In this document: positions 36,611-47,800 of the stretch, piece after piece | Numbering within the stretch: the stretch's first letter is position 1 | Layout of the letters: every line of letters begins with the position of its first letter | Assembly (NCBI GenBank): GCA_905339165.1 | Contig: CAJPFH010000062.1 | Span: 36,680 to 100,679, forward strand | DNA length: 64,000 bases | Reading direction: 5' to 3' | From: Flavobacteriales bacterium | GTDB lineage: Bacteria; Bacteroidota; Bacteroidia; Flavobacteriales_E; Vicingaceae | Notes under the pieces: generated by a model | What the model was told of the DNA's origin: nothing | The model's database searches: none | Seen by the model: only the letters and a program-made list of their open reading frames with translations | Program-made: the position numbers and the translations under genes

Positions 36611-39463
36611 ATGAATATAGAAAAAAATGCAGAAGAAAAACTAGAGGTATATGGGGCCAAAGTGCACAATCTTAAAAACATTGATGTGGTTATACCCCGA
36701 AACCAACTGGTTGTTATTACCGGGTTAAGTGGAAGCGGAAAATCTTCCTTAGCGTTCGATACCATTTTTGCCGAAGGCCAAAGGCGCTACATGGAGAGTT
36801 TCGCTGCTTATGCTCGACAGTTTTTGGGTAATTACGAGAGACCCGATGTAGATAAAATTACCGGGCTCTCGCCTGTTATTTCCATAGAACAAAAAACCGT
36901 TAGTAAAAATCCACGTTCCACCGTGGGTACAATTACCGAAGTGTACGATTTTTTACGATTGCTCTTTGCTCGCTCGTCCGAAGCATACTCGTACGTTACG
37001 GGCGAGAAAATGGTAAAATATTCTGAACCACAAATTTTAGAATACATATTAAATGATTACTCCGATAAAAAAATATATCTGCTCGCTCCTATAGTAAAAG
37101 GAAGAAAAGGGCATTATCGCGAGTTGATACAGAATGTTAGAAAACAAGGCTATTTAAGGCTAAGAATTGATGGAGAAATTTTTGAGGTTACAGATAAAAT
37201 CCAGTTAGATCGCTATAAAGTTCATGATATAGATGTGGTAGTAGATCGGTTACAGATACATGCCGACCATAAGGAGCGAATTGCAGAATCGTTAAAAACG
37301 GCATTAAAACTGGGAAAAGGAGTAATCATGATTGCCGAGATGGAGAACCCTACCCAAATTAGGTATTTCAGTAAACATTTAATGTGTCCCACTTCGGGTA
37401 TTGCTTATGCCGAGCCCGAACCCAATCTTTTTTCTTTTAATTCACCATACGGAGCCTGCTCCAAATGCAGCGGATTAGGGTTGGTTCCCGAAGTAGATAT
37501 AAAAAAAATTATTCCTAACCCCAAAAAAAATATTTACAACGGAGGCATTGCTCCTTTGGGCGATTTTAAAAATAATTGGATTTATAAGCAAATAGAAGCC
37601 ATTGGAGAAAAATATGGTTTTACAATAAAAACTCCTATAGAGAATATTTCGCAGCAAGGCCTAAATACCATTCTTTACGGTAGTGATGAAGTGCTGAAAA
37701 TAAAAACGATGTATGGAGGAGAATCGCATACCTATTCCTCAAATTTCGAAGGGGTAATAAACTTTATCATTCGTCAGCACGAAGAAAATCCAAGTAAGGC
37801 AATAGAAAAGTGGGCAGAAAATTTTATGAATCATATTACCTGCAAAGAATGTAACGGAAGCCGATTAAAGAAAGAGGCTTTGTATTTTAAAATTGGAGAT
37901 AAAAGTATTGCCGATTTAGCACAATTGGATATACAACATCTATATTACTGGAGCAGCCACGTTGAAAAAACATTGGAAAAAAATAAAAAAATAATTGCAC
38001 ATGAAATTTTAAAAGAAATAAATTCCAGACTACAGTTTTTATTAAACGTAGGATTGGATTATCTTCATTTAAATAGAACGGCCAAAACCCTTTCGGGTGG
38101 TGAAGCGCAACGCATAAGACTAGCTACACAAATTGGCTCTCAGCTGGTAAATGTATTGTATATTTTAGACGAACCCAGCATTGGTTTACATCCAAGAGAT
38201 AATAATAAACTCATTCAGTCTCTCTGTAATTTGAGAGATATGGGGAACTCCGTTATTGTGGTAGAACACGATAAAGAAATTATGCTGGCCTCCGACTGGA
38301 TTGTAGATATTGGTCCTAAAGCGGGTATTCATGGAGGTAAAATTGTGGGAGAAGGCAATCCTAAGCAATTTCTAAAACAACACTCCCTCACTGCAAAATA
38401 CCTGAGAAATGAATTGAAAATTGAAATTCCTGAAAAGAGAAGAAGCGGGAATGGAAAAAAAATAATTCTCCACAAAGCACAGGGGCACAACCTTAAAAAT
38501 ATTACCGTAGAATTTCCTCTTGGCAAAATGATTTGTGTAACGGGGGTTTCCGGTAGCGGAAAATCCTCACTCATTCACGGAACTCTTTACCCCTTATTAA
38601 AAAACCATTTGTATTTTACTAAAAGTGCAGATCTGCCACACGAAAAACTTACAGGAATAGAACACATAGATAAAGTGATAGAAGTAGACCAATCGCCCAT
38701 AGGCAGAACTCCTCGTTCCAATCCGGCAACCTACACGGGCGTTTTTTCCGATATACGCACGTTGTTTACAATGTTGCCCGAAGCAAAAATTAGAGGATAT
38801 AAACCCGGGCGTTTTTCATTTAATGTAAAAGGAGGCCGTTGCGAATCTTGCATGGGGGCGGGTATTAAAACCATCGAAATGAATTTTTTACCCGATGTGT
38901 ATGTAGAGTGTGCCGAGTGCAACGGAAAACGGTATAACCGCGAAACGCAAGAGGTTCGGTACAAAGGAAAATCAATTAGCGATGTGTTAGATATGACCAT
39001 AGAGACAGCCGTAATTTTTTTCGAAAATATACCTGCTATTTTAAACAAAATAAAAACACTCCAAGAGGTTGGATTAGGGTACATTAAACTCGGTCAGCCC
39101 TCTACCACCCTTTCGGGAGGCGAGGCACAACGCATTAAACTAGCCACCGAGCTTTCTAAACGGGCTACAGGAAAAACGCTTTACATTATGGATGAACCCA
39201 CCACAGGTTTGCATTTCGAAGACATTAGAATTCTAATGAACGTATTAAATAAACTAGCCGATACAGGAAATACCATTTTAATTATTGAGCACAATCTTGA
39301 TATTATTAAATGTGCAGACCACATTATAGATTTAGGTCCGGAAGGAGGCGAAAAAGGCGGATACCTCCTTTACGAAGGCTCACCCGAAAACATGCTCCAT
39401 CACCCAACAAGTTTTACCGCTCAGTATTTAAAAAATGAAGTAAATGCCAGCAGAAATGGGTAA
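36611..39463 (+). CDS. uvrA: UvrABC excinuclease subunit A
   Basis: A 950-residue DNA damage sensor ATPase of nucleotide excision repair. Motifs in order: Walker A GLSGSGKS at 38-45, zinc finger regions, ABC signature [16 protein letters not shown] with [13 protein letters not shown], second Walker [14 protein letters not shown], the C-terminal zinc finger (CESCMGAG ... CAECNG), second signature [16 protein letters not shown] and [12 protein letters not shown]. In the first zinc finger the usual CPxC reads CPTS, so one cysteine ligand is missing, while its partner pair CSKC is present. It stands alone, with a long upstream region and no uvrB nearby. Confidence 0.97.
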   Translation: MNIEKNAEEKLEVYGAKVHNLKNIDVVIPRNQLVVITGLSGSGKSSLAFDTIFAEGQRRYMESFAAYARQFLGNYERPDVDKITGLSPVISIEQKTVSKNPRSTVGTITEVYDFLRLLFARSSEAYSYVTGEKMVKYSEPQILEYILNDYSDKKIYLLAPIVKGRKGHYRELIQNVRKQGYLRLRIDGEIFEVTDKIQLDRYKVHDIDVVVDRLQIHADHKERIAESLKTALKLGKGVIMIAEMENPTQIRYFSKHLMCPTSGIAYAEPEPNLFSFNSPYGACSKCSGLGLVPEVDIKKIIPNPKKNIYNGGIAPLGDFKNNWIYKQIEAIGEKYGFTIKTPIENISQQGLNTILYGSDEVLKIKTMYGGESHTYSSNFEGVINFIIRQHEENPSKAIEKWAENFMNHITCKECNGSRLKKEALYFKIGDKSIADLAQLDIQHLYYWSSHVEKTLEKNKKIIAHEILKEINSRLQFLLNVGLDYLHLNRTAKTLSGGEAQRIRLATQIGSQLVNVLYILDEPSIGLHPRDNNKLIQSLCNLRDMGNSVIVVEHDKEIMLASDWIVDIGPKAGIHGGKIVGEGNPKQFLKQHSLTAKYLRNELKIEIPEKRRSGNGKKIILHKAQGHNLKNITVEFPLGKMICVTGVSGSGKSSLIHGTLYPLLKNHLYFTKSADLPHEKLTGIEHIDKVIEVDQSPIGRTPRSNPATYTGVFSDIRTLFTMLPEAKIRGYKPGRFSFNVKGGRCESCMGAGIKTIEMNFLPDVYVECAECNGKRYNRETQEVRYKGKSISDVLDMTIETAVIFFENIPAILNKIKTLQEVGLGYIKLGQPSTTLSGGEAQRIKLATELSKRATGKTLYIMDEPTTGLHFEDIRILMNVLNKLADTGNTILIIEHNLDIIKCADHIIDLGPEGGEKGGYLLYEGSPENMLHHPTSFTAQYLKNEVNASRNG

Positions 39464-39710
39464 TCGTTCTACTTTGCTCCCTTGTTGTTTGTAACTAATT
39501 TTATTCTGTAAGCATTAAAAATAACACTCATTTAGTTTATTAACAAGCAAAGTGTTAATAGAAAAATTTATACAAAACAAAAAGCCCTTTCAATTATTTT
39601 AGTTTTGGTTTGTCGAATAAAATCTTTTCGGCAAAGAAATGAGAATATTTAGAAATTATTCAAGAAAAAAATATCTTATCTTAGTCGCTAAATCATTAAA
39701 CATTTCGGCT

Positions 39711-41009
39711 ATGGAAACGAATTTTTATTCTCGCCTTTCTTTCTTTTTTTTACTTATCATCAGTATGCCTTTATTGGCACAAGAAGAAAATACTAAAAAG
39801 TTTTATCCACCGGCTATCGGAGCAAATATCGGAGCTCTTACTTTTTCTGGTGATATTGGAAAAAACAATAAATCTTCTTTATACACCAATACTCGATGGG
39901 GATACGGATTCTTTTTAGAACAGAAGTTCGGAAATATTTTCGGGGTTCAATTAAACGGACTAATGGGAAAACTTTCCAAAAACGAAACCGATACCAATTT
40001 GTATCGAAATTTTGAAACTCCTATCATGCAATTTGATTTAAGCTTGTTATTCGATTTCGATAACGGTAAAATTATCAATAACACTTCAGGTTTTGCACCC
40101 TTTCTTTCATTAGGTTTCGGGTACATGCAGTTCGATCCGTATACCGATGCCCTAGATGAAAACGGTAGCCCCTATTACGTATGGAAAGACGGATCGTTGC
40201 GAGACCTTCCGCAAAGTGACACTACGTTGGGCATCGCCAAATTTGTAAAAAGAGATTACCAATATGAAACCCAGTTAACCGATAGCCTAGTAAACTACCA
40301 ACGAAACACATTTACCATACCTCTTCGGTTTGGATTGAAATACAAATTTTCCGAAGCACTACACGCAAGATTAACAGCAGCGTATTTTATTACCATGTCT
40401 GATTATATTGATAATACAGCACTGAGTGGAAAAGATAAGTTCTTATACACCTCCCTTTCATTACAGTATAACATAGGTAGAAAATCTAAAACAGAAAAAA
40501 TTAAAGAAGATACCGAACGCTACAAGAATGTAGATTTTAATTCCCTAATGGTTGAAGATACAGATAAAGATGGGGTAATAGATTGGAACGATAAATGTTC
40601 TAATACCCCGCAGGGAGTGAAAGTAGATAAAGAAGGTTGCCCCTTAGATGATGACGGAGACGGAGTACCTAACCATTTAGACGAAGAGCCTAACACCCCT
40701 TCGGGAAATTATGTAGATGACAGAGGGCGAACCATCAAGTTCGAAGAAATAAAAAATGAAGATGCTATCGACACACAGAAAACCATCTTTTACCAAGAAA
40801 ACGGAGAAGATAAAAGCATAGAAGAAATAAAATCAAATGCACCGGCTCCTCTTGTTATACCTAAAGAATTTAAAACTATTGATTTTGATAGTGACGGGTT
40901 TATTTCTTCCCAAGAAGTAACCAAAGCAATAGACGATTATTTTGATGGAAAGAATAACATGTCGGTGGAGCTATTGCATAAACTAGTCGATTTTTTCTTT
41001 GAACAATAA
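39711..41009 (+). CDS. Outer membrane beta-barrel protein with thrombospondin type 3 repeats and EF-hand-like C-terminus
   Basis: A 432-residue exported protein (signal peptide core FFFLLIISMPLLAQ). Residues about 30-275 form a predicted beta-barrel with segments such as FLSLGFGYMQFDPYTD and YVWKDGSLRDLPQ. Calcium-binding TSP3 repeats follow: DTDKDGVIDWNDKC and DDDGDGVPNHLDEEPNTP. The end carries an EF-hand-like loop DFDSDGFISSQEVTKAIDDY. The barrel is paralogous to that at 42373. No OmpA peptidoglycan-binding domain is present. The ATG at 39711 is preferred over an upstream one at 39639 because it gives a proper signal peptide. It starts a four-gene run closed by the terminator at 44771. Confidence 0.85.
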   Translation: METNFYSRLSFFFLLIISMPLLAQEENTKKFYPPAIGANIGALTFSGDIGKNNKSSLYTNTRWGYGFFLEQKFGNIFGVQLNGLMGKLSKNETDTNLYRNFETPIMQFDLSLLFDFDNGKIINNTSGFAPFLSLGFGYMQFDPYTDALDENGSPYYVWKDGSLRDLPQSDTTLGIAKFVKRDYQYETQLTDSLVNYQRNTFTIPLRFGLKYKFSEALHARLTAAYFITMSDYIDNTALSGKDKFLYTSLSLQYNIGRKSKTEKIKEDTERYKNVDFNSLMVEDTDKDGVIDWNDKCSNTPQGVKVDKEGCPLDDDGDGVPNHLDEEPNTPSGNYVDDRGRTIKFEEIKNEDAIDTQKTIFYQENGEDKSIEEIKSNAPAPLVIPKEFKTIDFDSDGFISSQEVTKAIDDYFDGKNNMSVELLHKLVDFFFEQ

Positions 41010-41019
41010 ATAAAAAACC

Positions 41020-42330
41020 ATGATAAAACAACTCATCCTTTTATTAAACCTTTTCGCAGTAATCATTTATAACACCTTCTTCCCATCCGGAGTAACCATC
41101 GAGAACAAAACGCCTCAAAGCCTTAAACCGGGAGAAGAAACCACTGTAGAAATAATCATTAACAAAGGAGAAGTGAGTAGTTTTGCAAAACTAGAACAAA
41201 TTATACCGGCCGGCTTTACCGTAACGCAGCTCGAAAATGCAGGAGCCACCTTCTCTTTTACTGATCAAAAAGTAAAGTTTATTTGGATGTCCTTACCGGC
41301 CGATGCACAGTTTAAGGTTAGTTATAAACTAAAAGCCGCAGCCGATGTAAAAGGCTCTTATAGTATTACCGGAAAATTCTCTTTCATATTAAACAACGAA
41401 CGAAACTCTATAGACATTCCCAATGCCAACATTACCATTAATACCGGAGAAGTGGTAAAAGTGGAAGAACCAAAAGAAGAACCCAAAAAAGAAGAGCCGA
41501 AAGAAACTCCCCCCACCGTAAACGAAGTAAAGTCTATTCCTTCTGTTGCTTGTAAAAGAACTGTTTCTGCACAAAACAATAGCGAGTATACCGTAAATAT
41601 TAAGATAGAAAAAGAAAACATAGAAGGGTTTGTAAAAATAGAAGAACTCATTCCTTCCGGATTCTCTGTATCTGAAATACAAACGGCAGGAGCTACTTTT
41701 TCTTTTTCCGAAGACAAAGTGAAATTTATGTGGGTAGCTGTACCATCGGCAAAAAACATGGAAGTATCGTATAAGCTTACAGCCAATAATGCAACTACCG
41801 GAAATTATACACTCTCCGGTGTATTTTCGTATATGCAAGGAGAAGAAAACAAAAAGTATTTGTTGGATAATTCGCTATTTACATACAAAGCCCCCGAAGT
41901 GATTACTCAAAAAATAGAAGAACCCAAAAAAGAGGAAACAATAAAAGAAGAGCCTGTAAAAACTACGGTTAAAGAAGAACCCACTAAAACTAAAGAAGAA
42001 CAAAACAGCCGTAGTACAACCTCCAGTATTCCATTACCCGATAAAAGTGTAAAATATAGAGTGCAAATTGCCGCCACTCATCAAAACATCTCCGATAATC
42101 ACTTTAAAAATAAATACAGTTTGAATGATAAAATTGCCCGCGAAATGCACGAAGGATGGAATAAATTTACCATAGGAGGTTACACCACATATAAAGAAGC
42201 TCGTGATAAAAGGAATGTTGTTTGGAATAACCACAAAATTACCGATGCGTTTGTTACGGCATATAATAATGGAGTAAGAGTTACCGTTCAAGAAGCCTTA
42301 ATGATTTCTAATCAAAAATGGATTCAATAG
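41020..42330 (+). CDS. Protein with two copies of an unknown module and a SPOR domain
   Basis: A 436-residue protein with an N-terminal hydrophobic segment. An unknown beta-rich module occurs twice, at about residues 28-145 and 180-290. Both copies contain the pattern 'IP.GF.V......GATFSF...KVKF.W...P'. A Glu/Lys/Pro-rich linker follows each copy (EEPKEEPKKEEPK and similar). The C-terminus (from VKYRVQIAATHQNISDN) is SPOR-like and should bind denuded glycan strands of peptidoglycan. The gene sits 10 bp after the barrel/TSP3 gene. I do not recognise the repeated module as a named family. Confidence 0.75.
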   Translation: MIKQLILLLNLFAVIIYNTFFPSGVTIENKTPQSLKPGEETTVEIIINKGEVSSFAKLEQIIPAGFTVTQLENAGATFSFTDQKVKFIWMSLPADAQFKVSYKLKAAADVKGSYSITGKFSFILNNERNSIDIPNANITINTGEVVKVEEPKEEPKKEEPKETPPTVNEVKSIPSVACKRTVSAQNNSEYTVNIKIEKENIEGFVKIEELIPSGFSVSEIQTAGATFSFSEDKVKFMWVAVPSAKNMEVSYKLTANNATTGNYTLSGVFSYMQGEENKKYLLDNSLFTYKAPEVITQKIEEPKKEETIKEEPVKTTVKEEPTKTKEEQNSRSTTSSIPLPDKSVKYRVQIAATHQNISDNHFKNKYSLNDKIAREMHEGWNKFTIGGYTTYKEARDKRNVVWNNHKITDAFVTAYNNGVRVTVQEALMISNQKWIQ

Positions 42331-42372
42331 TATTGTAAGTTTTACTACTTTTACGGAGTTGTTAAGTGATTA

Positions 42373-44421
42373 ATGAAATTAACCTCTCCATATATACTTC
42401 TTTTAATATTACTATTACCCGCACATTTACTTTTGGCACAAACTTCAGATTCTTTAGAAGTAGAAGCCGAAAAATTAAATGAAGAAACATTTATTCTAAA
42501 ACCAACCATTGGGCTAGGAGCAGGCTCTCTGAAATTTTATGGCGATGTGTTGGATATGAAATACGGAAACCCCATTATTGGCCGTTTTGCATACGAGCTA
42601 AGCATAGCCAACGATTTGACCGATTTTCTAAAATTAAAACTATACGTATTGTGGGGACAAACCAGTGCCAACGAACGCAACACAGCCAGAAACCTTAACT
42701 TTAAATCGAGAATTTCTACCGGAGGTGTAATTCTTAATTACAACTTCCATCATTTACTCAATAAAAACCGAACACTCAGCCCATTTATTGGTTTAGGGAT
42801 AGAATCTTTAGAATTTCATTCCAAAACCGATTTATATGACCAGTACGGTAATCAGTACCATTATTGGAGCGATGGCTCGATACGCAATTTACCCGAAGAC
42901 GCCCCCAACGCGTCCGATGCTATACGTGTACAACGCGATTATTTTTACGAAACCGACCTAAGAGAAAGTAATTACGATGGATACGGTAAATACCCAGAAA
43001 GAACATGGGCTGTGCCTATAGGTACAGGATTTACCATGCATCTGAGCAAACACCTCGATTTTGTATTTTCCACTTTCTTACATCTTTCCTTTTCCGATTT
43101 AATAGACAATGTTACCAAAGAAAGCGAAGGTGATAGAATGGGCCTTCATCTAGGAAACAAAGGAAAAGATAAACTTCTTTTTACCTCCGTGTCATTACAC
43201 TACAATTTTCAAATAGACGAAGCCAAAAGAATAGAAAAATTAAATCAAAAAAACGTAGACTACTTAGCCATTGATGGAGGAGACTATGACCAAGACGGAG
43301 TAAACGACTTTATAGACGAGTGCCATGTTACACCTCCCAATGTGAAAGTAAACGAAAAAGGCTGCCCTCTTGATTCCGATAAAGATGGTATTCCGGATTA
43401 TGCCGATGTAGAACTTAATACCTCTTTGGGTATGCCTGTTTTGCCCGATGGAAGTACCTTTACTGATCAACTCATCTTGAAAGATTATCTTGATTATATG
43501 GATTCTACCGGCCTTAGCAATGCTGAAACCATTTACCGTAAAATGGGCAACAACAACTACAAATCTAAAAAATATATGGTGCAGGTAGGTAGTTTTAAAA
43601 CAGGAATAGACAATGAGGATATTAACCGCTTTTTAAGTATTGCCGATGTAAAAATTACTACCTATGGAGATACTCTTACCGTAATAACGGTAGGAAATTA
43701 TGATAATTTGCCCGATGCTCTTAAACGAAAAATTCAACTTACAGAACAAGGTTATGCAACGGCCGAAATTGTAAGTCAAAACGATAAAGGCATCATAGAA
43801 ACTGTAGGAGATGAAGACAATAATAAACCGGTTAACAATAAACAACCGCTTGCGAATAAAGACGATGAAACATTTTACAGAGTTCAGCTTGGTGCATTCA
43901 ACAAAAAACAACCTTTATCTGATTTTACCGGAGTCTCCGATTTACTCGAAATAAAAACAGATGATGGTTTGTTCCGCTATTTCTCCGGCTCTTTTAAAGA
44001 TAAAAACAATGCCGAACAACACAAAAACGAGATGAAGCAGAAAGGATTTCAGGACTCATTTGTTGCCGAATACAAAGGTGGTAACAGGGTAGCAATCTAT
44101 GGTTCCGGCAATGATATTAATGTTACGAATACCCCCGGTTCCAAGTACAAAAAAGAAAATATTTCATACCGTGTACAATTGGGTATTTTTAGAAACCAGT
44201 TACCCAAAGAGATTTTAGGAGAATATCTAAAACTAGGAACTGTAGAAACAATTAAAGAAGGCGAACTTACAAGGTATGTGTCAGGAAATTTTAAATCCTA
44301 CACCGAAGCAGAAAATTTAAAAAATGAACTCATTTCAAAAGGTTTTGAAACTGCCTTTGTAATCTCTTTTCACAATCAGGAAATGATTTCGGTTAAAGAG
44401 GCAAAAGCACTTACCGAATAA
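42373..44421 (+). CDS. Outer membrane beta-barrel protein with TSP3 repeats and three SPOR domains
   Basis: A 682-residue exported protein. After the signal peptide comes a beta-barrel (about 30-285) paralogous to that at 39711, sharing YHYWSDGSIRNLPED with YYVWKDGSLRDLPQ and the sequence RDYFYETDL with RDYQYETQL. TSP3-type calcium loops follow (DYDQDGVNDFIDEC; DSDKDGIPDYADVE). Three SPOR-like domains end the protein, starting near KYMVQVGSFKTG, FYRVQLGAFNKK and SYRVQLGIFRNQ. It would tie the outer membrane to peptidoglycan. It belongs to the four-gene envelope cluster. Confidence 0.87.
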   Translation: MKLTSPYILLLILLLPAHLLLAQTSDSLEVEAEKLNEETFILKPTIGLGAGSLKFYGDVLDMKYGNPIIGRFAYELSIANDLTDFLKLKLYVLWGQTSANERNTARNLNFKSRISTGGVILNYNFHHLLNKNRTLSPFIGLGIESLEFHSKTDLYDQYGNQYHYWSDGSIRNLPEDAPNASDAIRVQRDYFYETDLRESNYDGYGKYPERTWAVPIGTGFTMHLSKHLDFVFSTFLHLSFSDLIDNVTKESEGDRMGLHLGNKGKDKLLFTSVSLHYNFQIDEAKRIEKLNQKNVDYLAIDGGDYDQDGVNDFIDECHVTPPNVKVNEKGCPLDSDKDGIPDYADVELNTSLGMPVLPDGSTFTDQLILKDYLDYMDSTGLSNAETIYRKMGNNNYKSKKYMVQVGSFKTGIDNEDINRFLSIADVKITTYGDTLTVITVGNYDNLPDALKRKIQLTEQGYATAEIVSQNDKGIIETVGDEDNNKPVNNKQPLANKDDETFYRVQLGAFNKKQPLSDFTGVSDLLEIKTDDGLFRYFSGSFKDKNNAEQHKNEMKQKGFQDSFVAEYKGGNRVAIYGSGNDINVTNTPGSKYKKENISYRVQLGIFRNQLPKEILGEYLKLGTVETIKEGELTRYVSGNFKSYTEAENLKNELISKGFETAFVISFHNQEMISVKEAKALTE

Positions 44422-44463
44422 ATAGTGGCATATTAATTGCCTTATAAGCACAAACTATAACCT

Positions 44464-44745
44464 ATGAAAAAAATAATTTTTAGCTTTATAATCGCCATAA
44501 TGGTTGGCATTACAAGCACTTCGGCTCAAAGCAAATCAAACAATGCCTCCCATCAAACCACAACTCAAAACCGATTAAAACAAAAACCGGCAAAAAGAAC
44601 AATATCGGCAAACACTGTTTCTATGGAACCGTCTGCTGCAAAACAAAGCAAACCAACGAACACCCCACCGCAAAATGGAGGTAGTTTAGGCCGAAAAGAA
44701 ATAAAGGCACAACCCGCTCCGGAAAACGCTTTACCCAAAAAATAA
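44464..44745 (+). CDS. Small secreted Gln/Lys/Pro-rich protein
   Basis: A 93-residue exported protein with signal peptide MKKIIFSFIIAIMVGITSTS. The mature part (about 70 residues) is low-complexity, rich in Gln, Asn, Lys, Pro and Ala, basic, and probably disordered (for example NRLKQKPAKRTISANTV). No domain is recognised. It begins 42 bp after the SPOR gene and is followed within 25 bp by a strong terminator, so it ends the transcript. Function unknown. Confidence 0.7.
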   Translation: MKKIIFSFIIAIMVGITSTSAQSKSNNASHQTTTQNRLKQKPAKRTISANTVSMEPSAAKQSKPTNTPPQNGGSLGRKEIKAQPAPENALPKK

Positions 44746-44770
44746 TACTTTCAATAACTTAGAGCATACA

Positions 44771-44792
44771 AAGCCCTGCGGTAGCAGGGCTT
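44771..44792 (+). terminator. Rho-independent terminator of the envelope cluster
   Basis: A perfect 9-bp GC-rich stem (AAGCCCTGC at 44771-44779 with GCAGGGCTT at 44784-44792) encloses the loop GGTA. The following bases are TTGCTTTA. This is the clearest plus-strand terminator in the window and separates the cluster from the alpha-2-macroglobulin gene. Confidence 0.9.
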
Positions 44793-44813
44793 TTGCTTTA
44801 TAACATAACTAAA

Positions 44814-44845
44814 TTTTGTATTGCAAAGAATATTTTACACCTTTG
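44814..44845 (+). promoter_or_regulatory. Candidate promoter of the alpha-2-macroglobulin gene
   Basis: TTTTG at 44814-44818 is spaced 19 bp from CACCTTTG at 44838-44845, which matches TAnnTTTG except at its first base. It follows the terminator directly and precedes the ATG at 44881 by 35 bp. Confidence 0.5.
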
Positions 44846-44880
44846 TATAAAGCGAATATTTACCTTATTATCATTTATTT

Positions 44881-47800
44881 ATGAAATGTTTTACCCCCTT
44901 GTTTTTAAAACCAGCTAAACTCTTTTTGTGTTTTGTTATTTTGCCTTTTCTTTTATTCTACAGTTCCTGCAAAAAGAAGGCCGATGAATTCATTACGATA
45001 GATCCGGCTTTTCAGAGTTATATTTCGGCATTTACTTCGGGTATCATTTCAAAAGAATCTTCCATTCGAATTAGACTGGCACAAGAAAATGCAAGCTTTA
45101 CCGAATCCGGACAAGAGTTTGGTATGGGCGATTTATTTTCTTTTTCGCCCAATATTAGCGGAAAATCATATTGGGTAGATAACCGAACCATAGAATTTAT
45201 TCCGGAAAAAAACTTTATTTCGGGCCAGTTATATACCTGCACTTTTCAACTGAATAAAGTGTGCGATGTGAAAGAAGATAAGCTCAAAGAATTTATCTTC
45301 CAGTTTCAGATTATTCGCCAATATTTTAATGTGGAAACCTACACCCACAAAACCTACGTAAAAACCGATTTAAAAAGAAATAAAATTCCCGGTTTGCTTA
45401 CCACAGCCGATGTAGCTACACCCGATGAGGTGGAAAAAATACTTCAAGCCTCACAGCAACTTAAAAATCTTTCGATTACTTGGCAACACGAAAGCGACCG
45501 AAAACTACATTATTTTGAAATTGAAAATGTAATCCGAAAAGAAACTCCCGAAAAAGTTCTCTTAAAATGGAATGGAAAAGACCTGGGCCTAGAAATTACC
45601 GGAGAATCCGAAATAGAAATACCGGCTTTAGGAGATTTTAAAGTAATGGATGTAAAAGTCGTACAACAACCCGAACAGCATATTCAAATTGATTTTTCAG
45701 ATCCCTTAGACGAGCAGCAAGATTTAGAAGGATTGGTGCAAATAAAAAATAACACCCAATTTCGTTTTATTATCGATAACAATACACTAAAGGCTTTTCC
45801 GGTTATCAGGCAAACGGGTACTACTACACTCACAGTGCACAAGGGCATCAAAAACATTTTGTTTTATAAAATGCCTAAAACTTTTTCGCAAGAAATAATT
45901 TTTGAAGAAATAAAACCGGCTGTTCGTCTTGTGGGAGAAGGGGTAATTATTCCTTCTTCAAACGGTTTAATCTTTCCGTTTGAAGCGGTAAACCTGAGTG
46001 CCGTTGATGTTTCTGTGGTACAAATTTATGAAGATAACATTGCTCAATTTTTACAGGTAAATGAGCTAGACGGAAACTACGAAATGAAACGCGTAGGAAG
46101 GCAAATTCTTAAAACCACTATTAAACTAGGAACCGACAAGCCATTAGACTTAGGCAAGTGGAATACTTTCTCTTTCGATTTGGCAAAACTGATGCAAACT
46201 AATCCTGGTGCTATTTATCGTATAGAACTTAGTTTTAAAAAGGCATATTCGCTTTATGCCTGCCAACATACAGAAACCTCTGCTGGCGAAAACGAAAGCA
46301 ATGAACTTTCTGATAACTGGGATGAAAACGATGAAAAAGATCAAAGTAATTGGGACTATACAGAAGATTATTACAGCGACTATTACGATGATTACTATTA
46401 CTACGATGATTATAGTTGGCAGGAGAGAGATAATCCATGCAGTAAATCTTACTATACCAAAAACAAAAATGTAAGCAGAAACATTTTAGCTAGTAACCTG
46501 GGTATAATAGCAAAAGGTTTTGGAAAAAATTCCTTTCAGTTTTATGTAAACGACATGCTCACAGCACAACCCATGCAAGGGGTTATTTTAGAAGTATTAA
46601 ACTACCAACAACAAGTATTAGCAAAAGGAACCACCAACAGCAATGGAATGGTACAAATTACTACCGAAGCAAAACCATTTTTATTGATTGCAAAAAAAGA
46701 CAGCCAGCGAGGTTATCTTCGCCTAAACGAAGGCCAAGCCCTTTCCACCTCTAGTTTTGATGTAAGCGGAAATACCATAGAAAAAGGATTAAAAGGATTT
46801 ATTTATGGCGAACGTGGAGTATGGAGGCCGGGCGATTCTCTTTTCCTTTCTTTTATGCTCGAAGACGAAAACAATATATTACCCAAAAATCATCCGGTTA
46901 TCTTGGAACTCATTAATCCAAAAGGCCAACTTAACAGCAGAATAGTAAAAACCTCTGGATTAAATGGCGTTTACGATTTCCGTACCGCTACAGAAGAAGA
47001 TGCCCCTACCGGAAATTGGAGTGCCAAAATTAAAGTAGGAGGAACCACCTTTCAAAAAACACTGAAAATAGAAACCATAAAACCCAACCGACTTAAAATA
47101 AACATCAACTTCGGAACCGAAGTATTATCCGCATCTAATTCAACACTCAAAGGAAATATGCAGGTAAACTGGCTGCATGGTGCTGTTGCAAAAAACTTAA
47201 AAACTCAAATAAATGCTTCGCTTTCTACTACTAAAACAACTTTTAAAAAATACGAAGACTATAATTTCGATGATCCCACCAAGTCATTCTACAGCGAAGA
47301 GTTTTCTTTATTCGAAGGGAAAATAGATGCTGAAGGAAAAGCCTCATTCTCTTCCAATATGGGAACTCAGGAATCGGCTCCCGGTATGCTAAAAGCTAAT
47401 TTTATTACCCGCGTATTTGAAGAAGGCGGAGATTTTAGTATAGATCGCTTCAGTATTCCATACTCGCCTTACGATACATACGTGGGTATTAAAAGCCCCA
47501 AAGGAGATAAAGCTAGAGGCATGTTATTAACCGATACCAATCATATCATTTCGGTTGTTACACTCAATGAATTTGGAGAGCCCGTTTCCAGAAATAATCT
47601 AGAAGTGGAAGTATATAAAGTAGAATGGCGTTGGTGGTGGGATGCCACAGCCGAAAGCAATTTGGCTTCGTATGTTGGCAATTCCTATCATCAGCCTATT
47701 TTTAGAAAAACAATTTCTACTGTAAACGGTAAAGGAAATTTTATTTTCAGAATCAATTACCCCGATTGGGGTCGCTACCTTATACGCATTTACGACCCCC

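Noticed and set aside
41358..41838. Minus-strand frames opposite the SPOR/duplicated-module gene
   Set aside because: Shadow frames of a gene with repeated domains and a clear SPOR end.
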